A stretch of DNA of 5,947 bases from Caryophanales bacterium UBA5732 (GTDB lineage: Bacteria > Bacillota_I > Bacilli_A > Izemoplasmatales > Hujiaoplasmataceae): positions 150 to 6,096 of the forward strand of contig DIGC01000035.1 in assembly GCA_002419445.1 (NCBI GenBank), read 5' to 3'. The notes under the pieces are model-generated. The model searched no databases. It was not told the DNA's origin and worked only from the letters and a program-made list of their open reading frames with translations. Both the position numbers and the translations under genes were made by a program. Below are positions 1-5,615 of this stretch, piece by piece (the stretch's first letter is position 1; each line of letters starts with the position of its first letter).

Positions 1-51
1 ATGCAGAGATACTACGTTGAAGGAGTTACTGCTGGCGCTGTCAAAGGATAG
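1..51 (+). CDS. C-terminal tail of a MalG-type maltodextrin ABC transporter permease (partial, 5' end outside window)
   Basis: Frame 1 reads MQRYYVEGVTAGAVKG and then a TAG stop at 49-51. This matches the very conserved end of MalG-family inner-membrane permeases (E. coli MalG ends in a QRWLV-GLTAGGVKG-type tail; Gram-positive relatives have QRYFV-GLTAGAVKG). The ATG at position 1 is therefore almost certainly an internal methionine after the last membrane helix, and the rest of the gene lies to the left. Family knowledge: MalG pairs with MalF and a MsmX/MalK-type ATPase to import maltose and maltodextrins delivered by a binding lipoprotein. Only 14 bases separate its stop from the amylase start, so the two genes are probably one transcript. 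The call rests on 16 residues, but that tail is distinctive. A related sugar permease of the same family (for example a galactan or multi-sugar GanQ-like protein) is possible. Confidence 0.75.
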   Translation: MQRYYVEGVTAGAVKG

Positions 52-65
52 GGGAAAGAGGGTTT

Positions 66-1667
66 ATGAAAAAAACAATATTATTAATCCTCACTCTTAT
101 TGCCAGCATCACCCTTATGGCTTGTAACTCTAATCCAACAAATGAATTTATAATTAAAGATCGTGCCCTAAAAGCTGAAGTCAGTGATGATTTATACCGA
201 GTTTATTACGAAATTTTCGTCGGTTCGTTTTCTGACAGTAACGCTGACGGTTACGGTGACATTAAAGGCATCATCAATCGTTTCGATTATTTGAACGACG
301 GCGATGATGATTCAGGTAAAAGTTTAGGGATTGAAGGCATCTGGTTAATGCCAATCATGCCTTCCCCTAGTTATCACAAATATGATGTCACTGATTATAA
401 AGCTATCGACAATAAATACGGAACTATCGAAGACTTTAAAGAATTTACCGCACTAGCCAAAGAAAGAGATGTTTCTGTAATAATCGATTTAGTTTTAAAT
501 CATACATCTAATCAACATCCTTGGTTTATACAAGCAAAAACTGCAGTTCAAACAAATGATTTAGACAACAAGTATCTTGGTTACTATACCTTAGTAACGG
601 AAGACCAAAAGGAATCAGGCAAGAAATATTATCCCTTTGCGGGAGAATTATTCTATGAAGGAAACTTCTCATCTTCCATGCCTGAACTAAATCTTGACAA
701 CGAAGACTTAAGACAAGAAATAATTGAAATCGTTACGTTTTGGTACGAAAGCGGAGTTACTGGTTTTCGCCTAGACGCAGCGAAATACCCTTATCTTTAT
801 GAAGATGAAAAAAATATTGAATTTTGGAATTGGTTCGTGGCTGAATGTAAGAAAATTTATCCTGAAACCTACATCGTTGGTGAAGTTTGGTCAGGGGACA
901 GTTTAATCGCACCTTACTATGAATCATTCAGCAATTTTGATTTCGGAATGTCAGGAATTGACGGCGCTATCGCTTATACTGCTAAACAGCAGGATGATGT
1001 TAATAATTATGTCGATTATTTAATCCGTTATCGAAATATGATTGAAGCCGTTAATCCTAATGCAATTCTCACACCGTTTATTTCCAATCATGATATGGAT
1101 AGATCCGCAGGTTATTTAAGTGTAACCGGCAATGAAATGCAAATGGCGGCTAACCTTTATCTGTTGACATACGGAAATCCTTTTATCTATTACGGTGAAG
1201 AGATTGGCATGAAAGGTTCAAGATCTACAGAAATGACTGACGCCAACCGTAGACTAGCGATGCTTTGGGGTGATGACGATACTGTCGAAGACCCAATCGG
1301 CACAACTTATGATTCGGATAATCAAACCAATGGTACAGTCGCTTCGCAATTACTTGTCGAAAACAGTTTATATAATCATTATAAAAAATTAATTATGATT
1401 AGAAAGGCTAATCCAGAAATCGCTAGGGGTAATTATACTGGAATAGAATTTACTGGCATGGATAATTTTGGTGGATTTTTATCAACCTTTGAAGATTCGA
1501 CCATTGGTATTTTCCATAATACCGGAAGTACAGAACTTGTAATTGACCTCAGTGAATTCACTGATTTCGATTTTTCCGGATTAAGGGCCTATATCGGCCA
1601 AGGAACGGCTAGTTTAGATGATCAAAGCCTAACAATATCACCATTTACGTCAGTGATTTTAAATTAG
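66..1667 (+). CDS. GH13 alpha-amylase-family lipoprotein
   Basis: This is a secreted, membrane-anchored glycoside hydrolase predicted to cut alpha-1,4-glucans (starch, glycogen or maltodextrins) at the outer face of the membrane. Residues 1-20 form a lipoprotein signal peptide ending in lipobox LMAC, with C20 as the lipidated residue. The catalytic barrel begins near residue 44. It shows a Ca-binding-type loop D57-S-N-A-D-G-Y-G-D65, region I D141-LVLN-H146, region II G-F-R235-L-D237 (D237 nucleophile), region III V-G-E273-V-W (E273 acid/base) and region IV S-N-H342-D343 (D343 transition-state Asp). An I-Y-Y-G-E-E motif lies at 374-379, and a domain C of about 80 residues ends the protein. All expected catalytic residues are present and 533 residues is a full-length size. 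The start is supported by a purine-rich GAGGG just upstream (spacing 3-4, rather short) and by the signal peptide. It follows the MalG-like gene by 14 bp. No terminator is visible behind it. Exact specificity (amylase, neopullulanase or glucosidase) cannot be read from the sequence. Confidence 0.93.
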   Translation: MKKTILLILTLIASITLMACNSNPTNEFIIKDRALKAEVSDDLYRVYYEIFVGSFSDSNADGYGDIKGIINRFDYLNDGDDDSGKSLGIEGIWLMPIMPSPSYHKYDVTDYKAIDNKYGTIEDFKEFTALAKERDVSVIIDLVLNHTSNQHPWFIQAKTAVQTNDLDNKYLGYYTLVTEDQKESGKKYYPFAGELFYEGNFSSSMPELNLDNEDLRQEIIEIVTFWYESGVTGFRLDAAKYPYLYEDEKNIEFWNWFVAECKKIYPETYIVGEVWSGDSLIAPYYESFSNFDFGMSGIDGAIAYTAKQQDDVNNYVDYLIRYRNMIEAVNPNAILTPFISNHDMDRSAGYLSVTGNEMQMAANLYLLTYGNPFIYYGEEIGMKGSRSTEMTDANRRLAMLWGDDDTVEDPIGTTYDSDNQTNGTVASQLLVENSLYNHYKKLIMIRKANPEIARGNYTGIEFTGMDNFGGFLSTFEDSTIGIFHNTGSTELVIDLSEFTDFDFSGLRAYIGQGTASLDDQSLTISPFTSVILN

Positions 1668-1681
1668 TAAAAGCGTTTACA
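1668..1681. promoter_or_regulatory. cre-like / LacI-family operator
   Basis: The sequence TAAAAGCGTTTACA begins on the base after the amylase stop codon. It fits the catabolite-responsive-element consensus TGWAANCGNTNWCA at all positions but one when read on either strand. With one more base on the left it forms a symmetric site with arms GTAAA and TTTAC around AGCG. LacI-family regulators such as CcpA, or a local MalR-type repressor, bind sites of this form, and both kinds commonly control maltodextrin genes. Its centre lies about 70 bp upstream of the expected start site of the downstream promoter. A cre this far upstream is more often linked to activation than to simple blocking, but it could also stop transcripts reading through from the amylase gene. 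Which protein binds is inference. Confidence 0.65.
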
Positions 1682-1708
1682 TGTTTGCTGTGATATCGGC
1701 CAAAGCAA

Positions 1709-1737
1709 TTGACACTTAAATATCACGGTGATATAAT
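1709..1737 (+). promoter_or_regulatory. Consensus sigma-A promoter for the repeat lipoprotein gene
   Basis: A -35 box TTGACA (1709-1714) and a -10 box TATAAT (1732-1737) are separated by exactly 17 bp, matching the housekeeping sigma consensus at all twelve positions. Transcription should start near 1744, giving a leader of about 35 nt with AAGGAG at 1767-1772, six bases before the ATG at 1779. Promoter and ribosome site are both near-ideal, so strong expression of the downstream lipoprotein is expected unless it is repressed. The gene may also receive read-through from the upstream transporter/amylase transcript. Confidence 0.87.
1720..1734. promoter_or_regulatory. Perfect 15-bp palindrome overlapping the promoter spacer and -10 box (candidate operator)
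   Basis: ATATCAC-G-GTGATAT is a perfect inverted repeat with 7-bp arms around one central base. It sits in the promoter spacer and covers the first three bases of the -10 box. A further copy of the half-site GTGATAT lies at 1690-1696, 38 bp upstream of the right half-site at 1728-1734. A protein bound here would block RNA polymerase directly, so a repressor operator is the natural reading. The arms do not match the nearby cre-like site, so a second regulator would be involved. AT-rich sequence produces short palindromes by chance and the regulator is unknown, so confidence is limited. Confidence 0.42.
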
Positions 1738-1778
1738 ATTCACAAGTTTTAAACAAAAACTATAATAAGGAGAAAAAA

Positions 1779-3008
1779 ATGAAAAAATTAGCGTTATTAT
1801 TTTCAATCGTAGCCTTTGGTTTCGTATTGGTCGCTTGTGGAGGAACTACAACTACTGCAGCTCCTACAACCGCAGCTCCTACAACCGAAGCTCCTACTAC
1901 AGAAGCACCGGCTCAATTATTAGAAAACACAGCGAAAGACTTTTATGCAACTGGAAACTTCAACGGCTGGGATACAAAAGCTGAAGGTTTAATGGAAGCT
2001 GTTTATTTAGCAGATGAAAGAGTTGCTTCAATCGTTGATCAATTAGAAGATGTAAAATACTTATACGTTTTAGAAGTATATTTACCTTCTGAAGCAGCTG
2101 GTTGGGGAGTTAACTACATCATCGATGGCGTTAACACAACTTTAGACGGAAACTTAACAGTTAAGGTTATCCGCACATTAGCTGATGATCCAGACACAAG
2201 AGATTTCTGGGCACAAAGTCCTGAATCAGGTGAAATCACTAACCTTACTCCAGAAACATTATTCGTACCTGAGTTCGTTGAAAATGCAACTACTTCAGTT
2301 GTTGATGACATGGGAACTGAAGCAGACGCAACAGATGACGTAACATACACTTCGGGTGCATGGAACGACAATCCAGCAGCTTTAGCAGCTGGTTCATATT
2401 ATGTTGTATACGCTGAATTCGAAGATGGATCTAAAGGCTTAGGCTTAGTTTCTTCAGCATTAGAAAACCTTGCAAAAGATTTCTATGCAACTGGAAACTT
2501 CAATGGCTGGGATACAAAACCTGAAGGCCTAATGGCTGCAGTTGGTTTAAATCATCCTGCTCTTGCTGATTTAAATCTTGAAGGCGTAAAATACGTTTAT
2601 GCATTACAAATCACTTTACCTGCTGAAGCAGCTGGCTGGGGAGTTAACTACATCATCGATGGCGTTAACACAAGTTTAGACGGAAACTTAACAGTTAAGA
2701 TTATCCGTACATTAGCTGATGATCCAGACACAAGAGATTTCTGGGCACAAAGTCCTGAATCAGGCGCAATCACTAATCTTACTCCAGATACATTATTCAT
2801 TCCTGAATTTGTTGAAAATGCAACTACTTCAGTTGTTGATGACATGGGAACTGAAGCAGACGCAACAGATGACGTAACATACACTTCAGGTGCATGGAAC
2901 GACAATCCAGCAGCTTTAGCAGCTGGCGACTACATCGTTGTATATGTTGAATTCGTAGACGGAACTAAAGGATTAGGTTTAGTACCTGTAATCGTTCCTG
3001 AAGTTTAA
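1779..3008 (+). CDS. Two-repeat surface lipoprotein with FNGW motifs, candidate starch/glycogen-binding protein
   Basis: No established family name is recognised. Residues 1-20 are a lipoprotein signal peptide ending in lipobox LVAC (C20). Residues 23-46 form a flexible low-complexity linker of Thr, Ala, Pro and Glu that would hold the rest away from the membrane. Two homologous modules follow, about residues 48-224 and 228-402, each opening with YATGNFNGWDTK-EGLM. The G-x-FNGW pattern is characteristic of the beta-sandwich glycan-binding domains CBM48 and CBM20 and of related E-set modules. Each repeat keeps four tryptophans (W64, W109, W144, W195 and W244, W287, W322, W373), the kind of residue that stacks on sugars, and an acidic stretch DDMGTEADATDD that might bind Ca. 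There is no catalytic motif. Its place after an amylase lipoprotein and a MalG-like permease suggests a glucan-capture role; this is inference. AAGGAG (1767-1772), the consensus promoter and the frequent use of AAC, TTC, CCA and GAA codons suggest high expression. A plain structural or adhesive surface protein is the main alternative. Confidence 0.85.
   Translation: MKKLALLFSIVAFGFVLVACGGTTTTAAPTTAAPTTEAPTTEAPAQLLENTAKDFYATGNFNGWDTKAEGLMEAVYLADERVASIVDQLEDVKYLYVLEVYLPSEAAGWGVNYIIDGVNTTLDGNLTVKVIRTLADDPDTRDFWAQSPESGEITNLTPETLFVPEFVENATTSVVDDMGTEADATDDVTYTSGAWNDNPAALAAGSYYVVYAEFEDGSKGLGLVSSALENLAKDFYATGNFNGWDTKPEGLMAAVGLNHPALADLNLEGVKYVYALQITLPAEAAGWGVNYIIDGVNTSLDGNLTVKIIRTLADDPDTRDFWAQSPESGAITNLTPDTLFIPEFVENATTSVVDDMGTEADATDDVTYTSGAWNDNPAALAAGDYIVVYVEFVDGTKGLGLVPVIVPEV
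1920..2984 (+). repeat. In-frame tandem duplication inside the lipoprotein gene (two ~0.53-kb copies)
   Basis: Copy 1 is about 1920-2450 and copy 2 about 2460-2984. Divergence is uneven. The 290-nt stretch 2103-2392 matches 2637-2926 at a constant offset of 534 nt with about 12 differences by eye (around 96% identity), including an exact 77-nt run (2277-2353 and 2811-2887). The segment about 1992-2073 against 2532-2607 is strongly diverged and differs by six bases in length. Silent sites are also conserved in the similar part, which points to recent duplication or gene conversion rather than protein-level selection alone. Confidence 0.93.
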
Positions 3009-3033
3009 GAAATAATTAAAAACTAAAATAAAA

Positions 3034-3063
3034 GGCCAAACTTTAAAAGTTTGGTCTTTTTTT
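3034..3063. terminator. Intrinsic terminator between convergent genes, usable in both directions
   Basis: A 10-bp stem pairs 3034-3043 with 3047-3056 (GGCCAAACTT against AAGTTTGGTC, one G-U pair) around the loop TAA. On the plus strand it is followed by seven T residues (3057-3063), which fits factor-independent termination of the lipoprotein gene 25 nt after its stop. Read on the minus strand, the same hairpin is followed by TTTTATTTTAG, a weaker U-rich tract, so it probably also ends the convergent operon. The stop codon of the HD-domain gene (3062-3064) lies inside the plus-strand T-run. Confidence 0.88.
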
Positions 3064-3646
3064 ATAGCCACTCTTTGAAAAACTCTTTTAGGTATTCTTT
3101 CATAAAAGCGATTCGTTCTTCTGCTATTTTCTTAGCTTCTTCCGTATTCATTAAATCAGCTAAATTAAATAACTTTTGATAAAAGTGAGCGATAGCTGAA
3201 TTATCATCAATAGAATAATTATAAATTAAACGATTAATTTTTCCGGAATATGCAAAACATCTAGCTATTCCTATCGCTCCTAAAGCGTCAAGTCGATCAG
3301 CGTCCTGGACGATTTTACCTTCTAGGCTTTCAACTTTTTTACCTTGTTTATGACTTGAATAAGACATATTATCGATTATTGATAAAACTTTTTCTCTTGT
3401 TTCTTTATCGGCATGTTCTTTTAAAAAGTCGATGACGCGATGACTGCCGTATCCACTAACCTTATAATCGTCAAGGTCATGCAACAGACTAGCCAAAGCG
3501 ATAACTTCTTGATTAACTTCTTTGTTAGCACTAAGATTTAAGGCTGTATTATAAACTCTCATCGCATGATGAAAATCATGTCCCGTACTTTCTTCAGATG
3601 CTAGGGCTTTAGTATAAGCAATAGCTTTTTCTAAGATATTTGTCAT
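3062..3646 (-). CDS. HD-domain metal-dependent phosphohydrolase (YpgQ/YedJ-like)
   Basis: A cytosolic HD-superfamily hydrolase of 194 residues, close to the usual length for the YpgQ/YedJ group. Visible motifs are GHDFHH-AM-RV (H27 as the first metal ligand, three residues before R30), LLHD (H56-D57), and VQDADRLDALGAIGIAR (112-128, with the fourth metal ligand among D115, D117 and D120). The C-terminal part, HFYQKLFNLADLMNTEEA with following helices, is also typical of this group. Family knowledge: B. subtilis YpgQ has been described as a metal-dependent nucleotide (dNTP) pyrophosphatase, while the role of most relatives is unknown; the substrate here cannot be assigned. The ATG overlaps the stop of the preceding carbonic-anhydrase-like gene as ATGA, and its own ribosome site is weak (a GAGAG-like stretch), so translational coupling is likely. 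It is the last gene of the minus-strand operon. Confidence 0.9.
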   Translation of the reverse strand: MTNILEKAIAYTKALASEESTGHDFHHAMRVYNTALNLSANKEVNQEVIALASLLHDLDDYKVSGYGSHRVIDFLKEHADKETREKVLSIIDNMSYSSHKQGKKVESLEGKIVQDADRLDALGAIGIARCFAYSGKINRLIYNYSIDDNSAIAHFYQKLFNLADLMNTEEAKKIAEERIAFMKEYLKEFFKEWL

Positions 3647-4134
3647 TTATATTCTCTCGCTAACTTAATATAGTTTCTGGAATTTTCGATATTAGCTTCT
3701 ATTTCCTTATCCGTAAGTTCCCTGACAATTCGCATCGGATTACCCATAACTAATGTTTTAGGCGGCACTACTTTTCCCGGAGGAACCAAGGTCCCCGCCG
3801 CTACCATGGCGTATTCGCCGATTACCGCTTTATCTAGAATAATCGAACCCATTCCAATTAACGAATAATCACCGATTGTCGCTGCGTGAATTATCGCGCT
3901 ATGCCCTACCGTAACCATTTTACCGATTACAGTCGGTGCGTCAGTATTAACATGTACAACAGCGTTATCTTGAATATTTGTTCCTTCACCAATAACTATC
4001 TTAGCCATATCGCCTCTAACAGTGACATTAAACCAAAGATTGACATCTTTACCGATAACTACGTCACCAACAATTTCCGCACCTAAATTAATAACTGAAT
4101 CAGCTAAAATTGGCTGATGTTTTAAATATTGCAT
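3643..4134 (-). CDS. Gamma-class carbonic anhydrase-like protein (YrdA/PaaY type left-handed beta-helix)
   Basis: 163 residues of hexapeptide repeats ([LIV]-G-x4 periodicity, about residues 12-120) followed by a C-terminal helix, as in trimeric gamma carbonic anhydrase homologues. The zinc-site histidines are all present: H61, H78 and H83, with the characteristic five-residue step between the last two. R40 and D42 and the pair Q55-D56 align with Arg59/Asp61 and Gln75/Asp76 of the archaeal enzyme Cam. The loop between H61 and H78 is short (17 residues against 36 in Cam) and no acidic proton-shuttle loop is seen, as in YrdA and CamH proteins. Many of these bind metal, but carbonic anhydrase activity is variable or absent, so the reaction is uncertain. 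The start is preceded by GGGTGA (4141-4146) with six-base spacing. The gene lies 39 bp after nnr, and its TGA stop overlaps the next ATG, which also shows that TGA is a stop in this organism. Confidence 0.92.
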   Translation of the reverse strand: MQYLKHQPILADSVINLGAEIVGDVVIGKDVNLWFNVTVRGDMAKIVIGEGTNIQDNAVVHVNTDAPTVIGKMVTVGHSAIIHAATIGDYSLIGMGSIILDKAVIGEYAMVAAGTLVPPGKVVPPKTLVMGNPMRIVRELTDKEIEANIENSRNYIKLAREYK

Positions 4135-4173
4135 CTATTTTCACCCACTTAATCTATTATCTAAAATTATAAA

Positions 4174-5601
4174 TTATTTTCTTGTCCAAACCTTATATAA
4201 ATTATCAACGACGTCACTGGCGATCATGCTTACTTCTCCGCGTTTATTTCTGGCATAATCAGCCGCTATTATATGAGTTGCCGTACCTTTAACGCAGGCA
4301 TTAACGATTGTTTCATCAACGAAGTAACTTGAAATTATCCCGGCTAAGACATCACCGGTTCCCGCTGTAGCTAAACCGGGATTCTTTGACTGTAAAAGGT
4401 AAGTATACCTTTGTTCCTGAATAATAGTCGTCGGACCTTTCAACAATGTCACAAACCCTTTTTTAGCAAGTTCGCGCAAGTAGAAAATCGGATTATGCCT
4501 TACTATGCTTTTTTCTAATTTTAACAACTCACTAAACTCACCTAAATGAGGCGTGATTAAGAGATTCTTATGATTTTTAGAAAGATCTAAATATTTAAGT
4601 CCACCGGCATCAACTACTAATTTCACTTTAGCTTCTAAAAGTTTATCATAAGTTTTCTTGAAGATTGGTTTTACTTCCGCGATTCCTGGCCCAAAAACCA
4701 CTACGTCATATTTACTAAAATCAGTGTTTTCAGCTAATTTTTTATAGATGGTTTCGATATTATATCTAGTGATGTCTTCATCATAATAAACTTCAGCTAA
4801 ACCAATACCGCTTTTTAAAGCCGATATCGCAGAGAGATTAATCGCTCCCGGCATAAAACTTGAACCGATAAAAGCGTTATTGCCATAAGTATATTTATGC
4901 GAGTTGAAAATACGTTTTTTACTAAGATCAACATCTAAGAAATCAAGATAATAAATATCACTATAACCTTCTAATAATCCAATATCCAACAACTTGATTT
5001 CCCCATGGTAATCCAAGGCGTCATTCAAGAAATTTCCTAGTTTATAATTGCCGATAACTCCAGTAAATTTCGCATTGACGGCGATACCCATAACTTCACC
5101 GCTATCAGGATGAATTCCGCTAGGTAAATCAATGGAATACACACACTTTTTAGATTGGTTAATCAACTTTATTAAATACTTATAATCTCCAGAAACATCT
5201 TTATTCAGCCCTATCCCAAAAATCCCGTCGACAATGAATTTAGATTTTCTAATAGCTTTATCAACATTTTCAAAAGGTATGATATCTTTAACATTTTCAA
5301 TTTTTTCATAGTAAAATTTAAATGAATCACTGGCTTTTTCAATATCGCCGATGACACAAAGTTTCACATTGTAGCCATTCTTTTTTAATTCTAGAAAAAC
5401 GACTACAGCGTCGCCGCCGTTATTGCCGTTACTTGCGACGACTAAAATCTCTTCTTTTACAATCGGCATAACTCTCGACAAAAAATCTTTCGCTAACACA
5501 TATCCCGCTTGATACATTAGCTCACTTTGAGAAATCTGTTTTTGTTCACAAGTAAGCTCTTCAATCTTTCTGATATCTTCCACATAAAAGACTTTTTCCA
5601 T
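4174..5601 (-). CDS. nnr: Bifunctional NAD(P)H-hydrate epimerase / ADP-dependent NAD(P)H-hydrate dehydratase
   Basis: A cytosolic metabolite-repair enzyme. The N-terminal YjeF domain (about 1-215) interconverts R and S forms of hydrated NAD(P)H; the C-terminal ribokinase-like CARKD domain (about 225-475) dehydrates S-NAD(P)HX back to NAD(P)H using a nucleotide. N-terminal signs are LMYQAG (29-33), N-G-N-N-G-G-D64, D125-GIFG-GL and S-I-D158-LPSG. C-terminal signs are NAFIGSS-PGA (242-252), FGPG (303-306), TPHLGE (350-355), KGPTTII (388-394) and the nucleotide-site motif NPGLATAGTGD417. At 475 residues it is slightly shorter than E. coli Nnr (about 515). The usual D-A-D-[AG]-L motif reads D331-A-G-G-L here. 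A good AAGGAG (5612-5617) precedes the ATG and overlaps the TAA stop of the TraX-like gene 14 bp upstream, so the two genes are co-transcribed. Both domains look intact otherwise. Confidence 0.94.
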   Translation of the reverse strand: MEKVFYVEDIRKIEELTCEQKQISQSELMYQAGYVLAKDFLSRVMPIVKEEILVVASNGNNGGDAVVVFLELKKNGYNVKLCVIGDIEKASDSFKFYYEKIENVKDIIPFENVDKAIRKSKFIVDGIFGIGLNKDVSGDYKYLIKLINQSKKCVYSIDLPSGIHPDSGEVMGIAVNAKFTGVIGNYKLGNFLNDALDYHGEIKLLDIGLLEGYSDIYYLDFLDVDLSKKRIFNSHKYTYGNNAFIGSSFMPGAINLSAISALKSGIGLAEVYYDEDITRYNIETIYKKLAENTDFSKYDVVVFGPGIAEVKPIFKKTYDKLLEAKVKLVVDAGGLKYLDLSKNHKNLLITPHLGEFSELLKLEKSIVRHNPIFYLRELAKKGFVTLLKGPTTIIQEQRYTYLLQSKNPGLATAGTGDVLAGIISSYFVDETIVNACVKGTATHIIAADYARNKRGEVSMIASDVVDNLYKVWTRK

Positions 5602-5615
5602 AAAAAATCATCTCC

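Noticed and set aside
1..3. ATG at the left edge as the start of a 16-residue peptide
   Set aside because: The 16 residues match the C-terminal tail of MalG-type permeases, so this is the end of a longer gene rather than a small peptide.
1591..1704. Repeated ATATCGGCCAA near the end of the amylase gene and again in the intergenic region
   Set aside because: The 11-bp match is partly inside coding sequence, lies in direct orientation and has no further symmetry; chance is sufficient.
1685..1708. Inverted repeat TTGCT/AGCAA as a terminator for the amylase gene
   Set aside because: The stem is only 5 bp with a 14-nt loop and no T-run follows, so it should not terminate transcription.
1845..1916. 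Repetitive ACTACTGCAGCTCCTACAACC-like stretch as a CRISPR or microsatellite locus
   Set aside because: It is in frame and encodes the Thr/Ala/Pro/Glu linker after the lipobox. There are no spacers and the units are imperfect codon-level repeats. Slippage-driven length change is possible but nothing shows it.
2114..2371. 85-codon open frame on the minus strand inside the lipoprotein gene
   Set aside because: It lies antisense to the first repeat, and its near-identical twin at 2648-2905 simply reflects the duplication of the plus-strand gene. It has no ribosome site, and its Ser/Val-rich translation follows from the opposite-strand codons.
2648..2905. Second 85-codon minus-strand frame, apparently a paralogue of the first
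   Set aside because: It is the same shadow 534 nt further on. The apparent conservation comes from the repeat in the real gene, not from a second coding sequence.
3886..4086. 66-codon plus-strand open frame
   Set aside because: It is antisense to the gamma carbonic-anhydrase-like gene, which has all three metal histidines. No promoter or ribosome site precedes it and the translation shows no recognisable motif.
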